A DNA stretch of 64,000 nucleotides, taken from the NCBI GenBank assembly GCA_963974215.1, contig CAXBBL010000007.1, forward strand, positions 213,761 through 277,760, given 5' to 3'. The stretch comes from Croceimicrobium sp963974215. Lineage in GTDB: Bacteria; Bacteroidota; Bacteroidia; Flavobacteriales; Schleiferiaceae. Below, one piece after another: positions 27,124 through 35,372 of this stretch (positions within the stretch are counted from its first letter, which is position 1; each line of letters starts with the position of its first letter). Under the pieces are notes generated by a model. It did not search any database, had not been told where the DNA came from, and saw only the letters and a list, made by a program, of their open reading frames with translations. The position numbers and the translations under genes are program-made.

Positions 27124-27211
27124 TGCCTTTATTTTCCTTTGGTCTTGTCAACGGAAATCGTTGGTGACTTTAGCGCTGAAGTCTTTTTCAAATTTTCAAA
27201 ACCCAATAAAA

Positions 27212-27511
27212 ATGGAAGAGATTTTAAAAAGACTAGAAATCATAGAAAAACACGTATTAGACCAAAACATAATACTTAAGAATGTACTCAACTTCAACGA
27301 AGCCGCACAATTCCTTGAAGTGTCGCATTCACACTTGTACAAGCTCACCAGCTCGGGCAAAATACCCTTCTATAAACCGAATGGTAAGAAGATATACTTC
27401 AACCGAGCAGAGCTAGAAGAATGGTTGATGCGCAACCGAAATGAAACGAGTGCTGAGATTGACCAAAGAGCAGCCGATTATCTAATCAAAAAAGGGAGAG
27501 TGAAGCTATGA
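27212..27511 (+). CDS. Excisionase-like helix-turn-helix protein
   Basis: The 99-residue protein begins at 27212 (MEEILKRLEIIEKH), after a short coiled coil, and has a MerR/Xis-type HTH: LNFNEAAQFLEVSHSHLYKL followed by the wing IPFYKPNGKKIYFNRAELEEWL. This is the common helix-turn-helix domain protein of Bacteroidota mobile elements, which controls excision or replication genes. A longer frame starting at 27107 is rejected as it adds an unlike sequence. It overlaps the next HTH gene by 4 bp. Confidence 0.85.
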   Translation: MEEILKRLEIIEKHVLDQNIILKNVLNFNEAAQFLEVSHSHLYKLTSSGKIPFYKPNGKKIYFNRAELEEWLMRNRNETSAEIDQRAADYLIKKGRVKL

Positions 27512-27804
27512 GTGAGTTAATAGACATGATCCTGAAGCTCTCTCAGGAAATAAAATGGATTAGAGCCTACTTAGGTCAATTTCAGAAGAGCCAATTAGAG
27601 CATTTCATAGATGCTTGGATTGATGGACAAGATGTAATGATGGCTTTGCATATCAGCAAGCGCACACTACAATCTTTACGAGATAATGGAACACTGCCAT
27701 ACAGCCGAATTAATGGTAAATTCTACTACAAGGTTTCTGACTTAGAAAACCTACTTGAATCCAATTACTCAACTTTTAAAAGCAAGAGCCATGGAAATAA
27801 GTAG
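27508..27804 (+). CDS. Second helix-turn-helix protein
   Basis: The 98-residue protein has an N-terminal helix (MSELIDMILKLSQEIKWI) and an HTH of the excisionase type, MALHISKRTLQSLRDNG with wing LPYSRINGKFYYKVSDLENLL. Pairs of such small HTH genes upstream of BT4734/DUF3987 genes are typical of Bacteroidota integrative elements. It overlaps the genes on both sides (4 bp and 14 bp), so all are in one operon. Confidence 0.85.
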   Translation: MSELIDMILKLSQEIKWIRAYLGQFQKSQLEHFIDAWIDGQDVMMALHISKRTLQSLRDNGTLPYSRINGKFYYKVSDLENLLESNYSTFKSKSHGNK

Positions 27805-28720
27805 AGAGTCAGTACTAGAGAGAACACATTACGGGCTTAATATCTATGCCCATGTGCTGCGCAAATACTATCCAGGCGAAACAGTCCTTTCCCTTGCGGG
27901 AAGGGACTGCAAACCTGCCAAGAATCCTTTCAACCACTCCAAGGCAACACTTTGGATAAAGATTGTGGAAGGAATGGCCACTCATGTTGATACTGAAAGA
28001 GCCATTGAAAATGGTGATGCCTTCGATTTTGCTGCACTTCATTTCAAAGTACAGGGACAAGCCCTGTACGATGTATTGAATGAAGAAATGCATTTGCGAA
28101 TTGATACCAAGCACCCGTTCTATGACTACCAAGAATTTGACAAAGAGAAAGAGCCAGTAGCTAAAAAGGAAGAAACTAAAATTCCTGTATTCAGCTACTT
28201 CAAAAAGCCCATTACCAATGTCAATCCGTATGGAACCAAGAGTTTACTTGAAGTTTATGAACTGATTAAAGGCGATACATTCAAGGCAAACACAGCCAAG
28301 CTGCGTTCGCTTTCTGATGTAAAAGAAGCCCGCAAGTTCAAAGCCTTCAATTTTGATTACGTGACCTTCTCAGGCGCATTCTCTTCGAGAAGCGACAAAA
28401 ACCTGAAAGCACATTCGGGATTGATTGTGATTGACTTTGACCACCTTGAAGACCTCAGCGGTCTCAAGGAGCAATTGCTGAATGACAAGCACTTTGAAAC
28501 CAAATTACTCTTTACCTCACCTTCAGGTGATGGGCTTAAATGGGTAATTGCCATCGACATTCAGGAAGCCGATCAACAAACGTGGTTCAGGGGCATTGCC
28601 AACTACCTCAACGCAACTTATCAGTTGCAGGTAGATGAATCAGGCAAAGACATTTCAAGAGCCTGTTTCCTTCCCCACGACCCAGAGATATTCATTCATT
28701 CAAAATACTTAGGACAATGA
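27791..28720 (+). CDS. BT4734/VirE-N domain protein (primase-associated)
   Basis: The 309-residue protein starts at 27791 (MEISRESVLERTHYGLN). The N-terminal 120 residues have a zinc-finger-free CHC2-like opening (VLRKYYPGETVLSLAGRDC, then NPFN), and the C-terminal half matches the BT4734/VirE N-terminal domain: HSGLIVIDFDHLEDL, KLLFTSPSGDGLKWVIAI and DISRACFLPHDPEIFIH. In Bacteroidota elements this protein precedes a DUF3987 protein and both are thought to act in element replication. It overlaps the next start by 4 bp. Confidence 0.85.
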   Translation: MEISRESVLERTHYGLNIYAHVLRKYYPGETVLSLAGRDCKPAKNPFNHSKATLWIKIVEGMATHVDTERAIENGDAFDFAALHFKVQGQALYDVLNEEMHLRIDTKHPFYDYQEFDKEKEPVAKKEETKIPVFSYFKKPITNVNPYGTKSLLEVYELIKGDTFKANTAKLRSLSDVKEARKFKAFNFDYVTFSGAFSSRSDKNLKAHSGLIVIDFDHLEDLSGLKEQLLNDKHFETKLLFTSPSGDGLKWVIAIDIQEADQQTWFRGIANYLNATYQLQVDESGKDISRACFLPHDPEIFIHSKYLGQ

Positions 28721-30474
28721 GAGAGAAATTCAATTTGAACGATTGGGTAGATACGCTCAAGCAACAAGCAATAGATACGGAACCAAAACAAGAATCTACT
28801 AAACAGACAAGAAAGGCAAAGCCTACTCAGCAAGCACCCAAGCAAGCTGTTAAGCTTTCAGAAGTGGAGACGGTTGTCACCAAACTTGAAGAAGCACAGT
28901 TTGACATTACAGGCACTTACAGCGATTGGCGAAACGTTGGTTTCGCTTTCGCTGATGAGTTAGACGAATCAGGTCGAGATCTGTTTCACCGTGTCAGTAG
29001 GTTTCATGGAGCATACAATGAGAAAGAATGCAACGAGCAGTTTGACAAATGCCTACAATCCAAAGGGCATGGAATCAATATCAGCACCTTCTTCTATTTG
29101 GCAAAGCAAGTAGGAATAAAGGTTGGCAAAGTAGAAAGCACCATTGAAGTAAAGCCAATGGATATGCCAACCATTCCTGATGCAGTATTTCCGCAACTTC
29201 CTGAGTTTCTGCAAAACGTAACCATATATGCCAATTCCAATGAAGAGCGAGACATTCTCCTTTTGGGTGCAGTGGTTTGTTTAAGCGCATGTATGCCTAA
29301 TGTGTTCGGCATTTACGGAAATAGTAAAGTTCACCCCAACCTGTTTGTATTTGTTACAGGTAGAGCCTCCGCAGGTAAAGGCGTATTGAATCATTGTAAG
29401 CACTTGGTAAACCCTGTACACCACGATTTGCGGGAGCAAGCCGCCAGGGCCAAACAGGAATACGAAATAGAGCTTGCAGCCTACAATCAATCCAAAGGAT
29501 CTGATACCAGTGTTCAGAAACCAGCCAAACCACCTGAAATGATGCTCTATATTCCTGCCAACAACAGCAGCACGGGAGCCTATCAACTATTGGCTGACAG
29601 TGGCGGTAAAGGATTGATATTTGAAACAGAAGGCGACACACTTGCCCAATCCTTTAAGTCAGATTATGGCAATTATTCTGATGGTTTTAGGAAAGCCTTT
29701 CACCATGAAACCATTTCTTATTTCCGCAGAACCGATAAGGAGTTTGTAGAGATTGAAAAGCCTTGCATTTCTGCCATGCTTTCAGGCACGCCCAAACAAA
29801 TCACCAGTCTTATCCCAAGTTCTGAAAACGGTTTATTCAGCCGCTTTATGTTCTATTACATGAACACGAAATACGAGTGGTTAGATGTATTTGCCAACAC
29901 AGAAAGCGGAGCATTAGAAGACTACTACAAAGGGCTTGGGGATACCTTTTATGAATACTACAAATACCTGAAGGCTGCACCCCCAATTTGTTTCAAATTG
30001 TCTCCAAAGCAGCAACAAGAGTTCAATCAATACTTCGCCCAAATGCAGGAGAAATACCTGGCATTGCTCGGTGATGACTTCTTAGGCTCAATCAGACGTT
30101 TAGGCTTGATCACCTTTCGTCTGGCCATGATCTTCACGGTACTCAGGTCATTTGAGACGGGTGAAGCTGCAAACCCTTTGGTTTGCGCTGATGAAGATTT
30201 TCAAGCTGCGCTTGCAATAATTGCAGTATTGATGAAACACTCAAGTCATATCTTTTCAGAGTTGCCCGAAGAAACCCAATTATCCATACACAAGACCACC
30301 AAAGAACAGTTCTTTGATGCCTTGCCCCCAACCTTCAATAGGCAAGCCTATTTAAAGTTAGCCGAAACATTGGGAATCAATCCAAAAACCGCAGAAGGCT
30401 ATGTTAGTCAGTTCAAAAAGAAAGGACTGATTCACCATCCTAAACAAGACCATTATACTAAATCAGGAAAGTAG
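28717..30474 (+). CDS. DUF3987 helicase/primase-like protein with PriCT-like N-domain
   Basis: The 585-residue protein has a polar N-terminus, a PriCT-2-like helical domain (about 65-135: SDWRNVGFAFADELDESG and INISTFFYLAKQVG), and a DUF3987 domain with a P-loop GRASAGKG at 215-222 preceded by NLFVFVTG. Later pieces are LIFETEGDTLAQSFKSDYGN and ISAMLSGTPKQI, and the end is a winged helix (AYLKLAETLGINPKTAEGYV). It is likely an ATP-driven replication protein of the element. Unlike typical mobilisable elements, it is followed by a toxin-antitoxin unit and not by mob genes. Confidence 0.85.
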   Translation: MREKFNLNDWVDTLKQQAIDTEPKQESTKQTRKAKPTQQAPKQAVKLSEVETVVTKLEEAQFDITGTYSDWRNVGFAFADELDESGRDLFHRVSRFHGAYNEKECNEQFDKCLQSKGHGINISTFFYLAKQVGIKVGKVESTIEVKPMDMPTIPDAVFPQLPEFLQNVTIYANSNEERDILLLGAVVCLSACMPNVFGIYGNSKVHPNLFVFVTGRASAGKGVLNHCKHLVNPVHHDLREQAARAKQEYEIELAAYNQSKGSDTSVQKPAKPPEMMLYIPANNSSTGAYQLLADSGGKGLIFETEGDTLAQSFKSDYGNYSDGFRKAFHHETISYFRRTDKEFVEIEKPCISAMLSGTPKQITSLIPSSENGLFSRFMFYYMNTKYEWLDVFANTESGALEDYYKGLGDTFYEYYKYLKAAPPICFKLSPKQQQEFNQYFAQMQEKYLALLGDDFLGSIRRLGLITFRLAMIFTVLRSFETGEAANPLVCADEDFQAALAIIAVLMKHSSHIFSELPEETQLSIHKTTKEQFFDALPPTFNRQAYLKLAETLGINPKTAEGYVSQFKKKGLIHHPKQDHYTKSGK

Positions 30475-30549
30475 GACCCTCAGGAAGTTAAGGAAATAGC
30501 TCTGATTTAGAAATCAAGCGCCAGCTCAGCGAATAGCTTTCATTTGCTT

Positions 30550-30590
30550 TTTGGTTTACATTTTAGTATTTTTACTTAGTTTTGTAAACC
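30550..30590 (+). promoter_or_regulatory. Promoter with flanking inverted-repeat operator of the XRE-ImmA/PIN unit
   Basis: A -33-like TTTG (30550-30553) and a perfect -7 box TAGTTTTG (30577-30584) lie 20 bp before the XRE gene. GGTTTAC (30553-30559) and GTAAACC (30584-30590) are perfect inverted half-sites flanking the promoter, 31 bp centre to centre, about three helical turns. This is what an autoregulating XRE antitoxin would bind. Confidence 0.6.
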
Positions 30591-30604
30591 TTAATGAAGC
30601 GATA

Positions 30605-31651
30605 ATGAATGAAATATTTGCCAAAAGACTGAAAAGTGCCAGGGTGATGTCTAGTCTATCTCAAGACCAATTGGTCGAAAAAATGGGCGGCTTGGTGTCT
30701 AAGAATGCTATCTCAAAATATGAGAAGGGTCAAATGATGCCCAATAGTGATGTGCTAATTGCACTTGCAAAAGCCCTAGATGTAAAGACTGATTTCTTCT
30801 ATCGTGAGTTTACCGTATCTATTGATAAAATAGAGTTTAGAAAGAAAAGTAAACTTGGTAAGAAAAAGGAAAACTCAATTAAAGAGCAGGTTGTAGATGT
30901 TGTAAATCGCTACCTTGAATTAGAGCAATTCCTAAATATTCAATCAGAATTTGAAAATCCAATTTCTCATATCTCAATTAATGATAAGTGGGATGTGGAA
31001 AATGCCGCAAGTGAGCTTTTACGAGCTTGGAATTTGGGAAATAATGCCCTTCCAAATGTCATTGACCTTCTAGAAGACAAAGAAATTAAGGTAGTTGAAA
31101 TTGACGCACCAGAAGAATTTGATGGGTTTTCAGGATGGGCAGATGGTAAATATCCAGTCATAGTTTTAAATAAAACCTTTGGGCTTGAAAGGAAAAGACT
31201 AACCGCTTTGCATGAGTTAGCTCACCTTTTACTTCAATTCAATGATGATATAGAACACAGACCAATGGAAAAAATGTGCTTTCAGTTTGGCGGAGCACTA
31301 CTCATGCCTTTAGATACTTTCAAACGCGAATTTGGCGAGAATAGAAGCCATTTAGCTATAAACGAGCTCATAGCCATGAAAGAAACCTATGGCATGTCTG
31401 TTCAAGCAATCATGGCCAGGGCTAATGTTCTTGAACTTATTTCCAGCTTTACTTACATCAGATTCAATCAATGGATCAGCAACAATAAGACTGAAGAAGG
31501 TCTTGGTGAGTACATTGGCGTAGAGCAATCCAAGAGATTCAATCAACTAATCTACAGGGCAGCTTCAGAAGAGATAATCTCGATGAGTAAAGCTGCGAAC
31601 CTCTCGAATCAGAAATTGGCTCAATTCAGAAGAAACTTTGTCGCTTTATGA
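30605..31651 (+). CDS. XRE-family HTH fused to ImmA/IrrE metallopeptidase (probable antitoxin)
   Basis: The 348-residue protein starts at 30605 (MNEIFAKRLKSARV); the upstream in-frame extension contains the promoter and is rejected. Residues 1-60 form a classical XRE HTH (SQDQLVEKMGGLVSKNAISKYE, in part) and residues about 150-270 form an ImmA/IrrE zinc peptidase with ALHELAHLLL (HExxH) and FQFGGALLMP. XRE-ImmA proteins act as antitoxins or as proteases that inactivate repressors. The 4-bp overlap with a PIN-domain gene and the operator-like palindrome upstream support a toxin-antitoxin role. Confidence 0.88.
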   Translation: MNEIFAKRLKSARVMSSLSQDQLVEKMGGLVSKNAISKYEKGQMMPNSDVLIALAKALDVKTDFFYREFTVSIDKIEFRKKSKLGKKKENSIKEQVVDVVNRYLELEQFLNIQSEFENPISHISINDKWDVENAASELLRAWNLGNNALPNVIDLLEDKEIKVVEIDAPEEFDGFSGWADGKYPVIVLNKTFGLERKRLTALHELAHLLLQFNDDIEHRPMEKMCFQFGGALLMPLDTFKREFGENRSHLAINELIAMKETYGMSVQAIMARANVLELISSFTYIRFNQWISNNKTEEGLGEYIGVEQSKRFNQLIYRAASEEIISMSKAANLSNQKLAQFRRNFVAL

Positions 31652-32157
31652 AGATAATAGTCAATGATGCCAACATACTTATTGACTTAGTAGAGCTTCA
31701 ACTACTGCCTCATTTTTTCGAATTGACATTTGACTTTTATACCACGTCACTTGTTTTTGAAGAATTAGAAGAAGATCAACAAGAAGCCTTAGAACCATTC
31801 CTTGGTTCAGGTTCTCTGTTGGTTCACGAAATGTCAAATGAACAACTTTCTGAAATCAATGATATTCAGAAAACGAAACCGTCCCTATCTCCTCAAGATT
31901 GTTCTGCGTTCTATCAAGCGCAGATTGAAGAAGGTATTCTTATTACAAGCGACAACACACTCAGGAAGTTTGCTCAAGCAAATGAACAAGAAGTTCATGG
32001 TCATTTATGGGTATTTGATAGAATGTTTGAAGCCGAAACCATAACAGGAGAATTGGCTACAGAAAAGCTAAATGAACTTTGTACCCAAGTAAATCAAAAA
32101 TTAGGACTACCAGAAAATGAATGTCAGAATCGATATAATCAATGGTCAAATGGGTAA
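31648..32157 (+). CDS. PIN-domain ribonuclease (probable toxin)
   Basis: The 169-residue protein has the PIN fold with its acidic residues in order: VNDANILIDL (Asp7), VFEELEED, SPQDCSAF and LITSDNTLRKFA. PIN toxins are Mg-dependent RNases that cut tRNA, rRNA or mRNA. It starts inside the last codons of the XRE-ImmA gene (ATGA overlap), the usual toxin-antitoxin arrangement with the antitoxin first. The Argonaute gene starts 53 bp after its stop with no obvious terminator, so it may be read through from the same promoter. Confidence 0.85.
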   Translation: MKIIVNDANILIDLVELQLLPHFFELTFDFYTTSLVFEELEEDQQEALEPFLGSGSLLVHEMSNEQLSEINDIQKTKPSLSPQDCSAFYQAQIEEGILITSDNTLRKFAQANEQEVHGHLWVFDRMFEAETITGELATEKLNELCTQVNQKLGLPENECQNRYNQWSNG

Positions 32158-32210
32158 TTATTCCTTTAAATCCTTAATTTCCTTGAAGTCCTAATTCAAA
32201 GAGAAAGCCT

Positions 32211-34277
32211 ATGCAGAAGAACCAAGAGCTATTTTTCAATGTACTTAAATTCGATTGGCCTACTGAAGCACTAGAATTTCACTTCTACGAAGATGAAATT
32301 CCAGGTGCAGAACGAATCTACCATACAGTAGTTCCTGATGAAATCAAAGAGCAATTCCCTAACCTTGGCACTCAATCACAGGAACACATTTACACCACCT
32401 TTACGGTGGCTCACGAAGGTTCTGTTAGTGTTTCGCTCAATCTCGGCAAGAGCAAATACAGTTACGCAAAGCGTTACTTCAACTGGCTCATTCGCAATCA
32501 CTTTCTCAGCAAAGATGATACACTAATTCGCTCTACGTTCATTTCAGATACCAATGTTTGGATTCCCGCAAGTAATCAGCCCTACACCGATTTTACAGTG
32601 TATGAAAAGTACACGCTCAAGGTTCAAATCAAGCAATTTAGCGGTTATCCTGAAATTCTACTCTCCTTTGACGGTAGGTCAAAAGTCTTTAAAAAACCAG
32701 CCAATGAGCTAGTCCATTCTGTAAGTGCAGCCGCATTCAATTGGGTAAAGTATGAAGGTGCAATTCAGAGATGGAAACACCTGCAACATTCAGAAAAAGA
32801 AATTGACAATGCAGAAGTGTTTCCCGTACTCAATGCAGATATAGAAGGTGCAATGGGTTATCCTTATGAACCCGTAAGACCCACGAATAAGTATTCTGAG
32901 TATTTGGATCTGATTGTCAAGTTCTACAAGCAGTATATCAATGTAGAAGACTTCAAGAAGGTCATAGATCTGCACAAGAGCGGCTTTATAAAAGTAAAAC
33001 CGACTTCCATTGATTACACCTCAGAAGAAAGCAATGAATTGCTCTTCGGAAATGGCAACACCGAGAAAGTTCCTTACACTGGAATCAAGCTGCATAAACC
33101 CTACAAGAAAAGTCCACATTCAGCCGTCAACCTATTCTATATCTTCCATGAAGATGATTACCAAACGGTCAAAGACCTTGACAGTCGTTTCAAGAATGGG
33201 TTTGGCTTCTTTAAAGGACTAGAGCGGTTTGCTAAGATCATGTTCCATACACAGGAAGGGTTTAGCATACGATTTAAGGACAGAGAGAATCCTACCGAGC
33301 AGATTGAAGAAATATTGACCAAGAGAACCTTTGACCCTGCGATACAATACATAGCCGTCTATATTACACCTTTTGGCAAGTTCGATACAAACAAACAGCA
33401 CAGAGAAATCTACTACCAGGTCAAAGAACTCTTACTCAAAAGGAATATTACTTCTCAGGCTATAGACCCTGCCAAAATGGAAGAACAGGGAGATGATTGG
33501 GTATATAGCTTACCCAATATTTCAATTGCAATGCTCGCAAAGCTCAATGGCATTCCTTGGCAACTCAAACAAACCGAACAGAGTGAATTGATTGTAGGAA
33601 TTGGAGCTTTCCTCCATAAAGAAGAGAATATTCAGTACATAGGCTCGTCTTTCAGCTTTACCAATCATGGCCGCTTCAATCGCTTCGAGTACTTCATGAA
33701 AAATGAAATTGATGTACTTGCAGGTTCAATCGCAGACTCGGTTCGTCAATATGCAGCGGCACATGGCGAACCTTCCAGACTCATCATTCATTTCTACAAA
33801 ACCATGAGTAGAAAAGAGATTGAACCCATACAACATGAGTTAAAAAATCTTGGCTTAGATATTCCAGTATTCATCATTACCATTAACAAGACCGAATCAA
33901 GAGACATACTCGCCTTTGATAAGAAATGGAATGGCAGAATGCCAATGAGTGGCACCTTCATCAATTTAGGTGCGAAGCAATATTTGTTGTTCAACAGTAC
34001 CAGGTATGCTACTTCTTTACCCAAAGCCAAAGACGGTTATCCATTTCCAGTAAAGCTCAAGATTGATTGCACCGACAAGGAAGAATTGAAAGATACGAAA
34101 GTGATTAAAAACTTGATAGAACAAGTCTATCAGTTCAGCAGAATGTATTGGAAATCAGTACGCCAACAGAACCTGCCAGTTACCATCAAATACCCTGAAA
34201 TGGTGGCTCAGATAGCCCCACACTTTCAGTCAAACGACATTCCCGAATATGGTAAAACGAATCTCTGGTTCTTGTAA
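32211..34277 (+). CDS. Long prokaryotic Argonaute, PIWI catalytic residues apparently degenerate
   Basis: The 688-residue protein is a long pAgo. The MID domain shows YYQVKELLLKRNITSQ (401-416) and PNISIAMLAKLNGIPWQL (435-452), the guide 5'-end pocket and the hallmark GIPW. The PIWI domain runs from SELIVGIGAF (458-467) to the end, closing with LPVTIKYPEMVA and NDIPEYGKTNLWFL. Active pAgos have an Asp in the first PIWI strand (GxD); here it is GIG (Gly465). The HxDG strand is HFYKTM (527-532), so the second strand Asp is missing too. The protein is therefore probably a guide-dependent binder that needs a partner effector. DUF4238 and an SF2 helicase follow in the same direction. Confidence 0.88.
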   Translation: MQKNQELFFNVLKFDWPTEALEFHFYEDEIPGAERIYHTVVPDEIKEQFPNLGTQSQEHIYTTFTVAHEGSVSVSLNLGKSKYSYAKRYFNWLIRNHFLSKDDTLIRSTFISDTNVWIPASNQPYTDFTVYEKYTLKVQIKQFSGYPEILLSFDGRSKVFKKPANELVHSVSAAAFNWVKYEGAIQRWKHLQHSEKEIDNAEVFPVLNADIEGAMGYPYEPVRPTNKYSEYLDLIVKFYKQYINVEDFKKVIDLHKSGFIKVKPTSIDYTSEESNELLFGNGNTEKVPYTGIKLHKPYKKSPHSAVNLFYIFHEDDYQTVKDLDSRFKNGFGFFKGLERFAKIMFHTQEGFSIRFKDRENPTEQIEEILTKRTFDPAIQYIAVYITPFGKFDTNKQHREIYYQVKELLLKRNITSQAIDPAKMEEQGDDWVYSLPNISIAMLAKLNGIPWQLKQTEQSELIVGIGAFLHKEENIQYIGSSFSFTNHGRFNRFEYFMKNEIDVLAGSIADSVRQYAAAHGEPSRLIIHFYKTMSRKEIEPIQHELKNLGLDIPVFIITINKTESRDILAFDKKWNGRMPMSGTFINLGAKQYLLFNSTRYATSLPKAKDGYPFPVKLKIDCTDKEELKDTKVIKNLIEQVYQFSRMYWKSVRQQNLPVTIKYPEMVAQIAPHFQSNDIPEYGKTNLWFL

Positions 34278-34305
34278 GATAGAATATTGAAATGATCCGT
34301 CACTT

Positions 34306-35352
34306 ATGTCCAAAAAGAAAAGACATCACTACATACCTCGCTTCTATTTGAAAAGGTTCTCCATTGACCTTCAAGGAAAATTCATTGGATTGTACAACCT
34401 CAAGAATAACAAGCTTATTCGTGAAGCTCCACTCAGGCACCAAGCCTATGAGAATTTTCTGTACGGACAAGATGATGAGATCGAGAATGCTTTGGCTCAC
34501 ATAGAAGATAAAATTGCGCTCTTATTCTACTATTGGACGGAAGAAAAGCTGCTATATCCCCCACCGCCAGAAACAAATGGCTTCAAGATGTTACGGCAGT
34601 TTATTCTATATCAGGCATTCAGAGTTCCTAAATCAGGAGACAGTATGATCGATGCATTGAACAAGAGTATGAAAGCCTTTCTTAAAGAATTTGACCCTGA
34701 ACTATCTGATAAAATCAAAGATCATCGATTAGATCATGAAAACCCTGTTTTATTGTCGCTTGCCCAAGCCATTGAACATGAGCACCTCTTAAATTTCCTC
34801 GACTGTAAATTCCTGGTTAATCTATCTCCATTACCCTTCATTACTTCAGATGCCCCTGTTATATTCTATAACCAGTTGATGGAAAAAGCTGATACGTATG
34901 AAGGGGCAACAGCACTAGTAGCCAAAGGGCTTCAATTGTTTTACCCAATACACCCTCGGTTGATGATATGCTTATTTGACCCTGAAGCCTACAGTTTTGG
35001 TAATGATTGCGAGAATTGCTGCAGCACCGAATCTGGCGAAGAAGTACATCAACTCAATGGACTTCAATTTATCAATTGCCAATCCCAAGTCTTTTTTGAT
35101 GAGATACCAAAAGAATACATTTCCCTTCTCAGAGAACAGTTTTTAGAATACAGAGATAGCAAGAAGAACATAAATGAAGTACTGAATCATGGATCAAGAA
35201 AATTCTTCCTCATGAGTTCAGAAGATGCCCATATTGATCTTAAACTCGATTTCTTTTCCTTGAGAGTGAATGCGAAAGACTATCATGGACAATTGACACC
35301 ATTGAGACATCCATCCTTCAAGCGACCAGAACCCGCAGTAATAAGTAAATGA
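34306..35352 (+). CDS. DUF4238 protein, candidate Argonaute-associated effector
   Basis: The 348-residue protein carries the DUF4238 N-terminal signature RHHYIPRFYLKRFS (residues 6-19), a middle part with FLVNLSPLPFITSDAPVIFY and RLMICLFDPEAY, and a Lys-rich end. DUF4238 is widespread in bacteria, often in accessory or defence regions, with no established biochemistry that I know. The paired His and conserved TSDxPV segment could be catalytic, but this is a guess. It starts 28 bp after the Argonaute stop and ends 20 bp before the helicase, so the three very likely form an operon. Confidence 0.85.
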   Translation: MSKKKRHHYIPRFYLKRFSIDLQGKFIGLYNLKNNKLIREAPLRHQAYENFLYGQDDEIENALAHIEDKIALLFYYWTEEKLLYPPPPETNGFKMLRQFILYQAFRVPKSGDSMIDALNKSMKAFLKEFDPELSDKIKDHRLDHENPVLLSLAQAIEHEHLLNFLDCKFLVNLSPLPFITSDAPVIFYNQLMEKADTYEGATALVAKGLQLFYPIHPRLMICLFDPEAYSFGNDCENCCSTESGEEVHQLNGLQFINCQSQVFFDEIPKEYISLLREQFLEYRDSKKNINEVLNHGSRKFFLMSSEDAHIDLKLDFFSLRVNAKDYHGQLTPLRHPSFKRPEPAVISK

Positions 35353-35372
35353 ACCCGAAATAATCCACCCCA

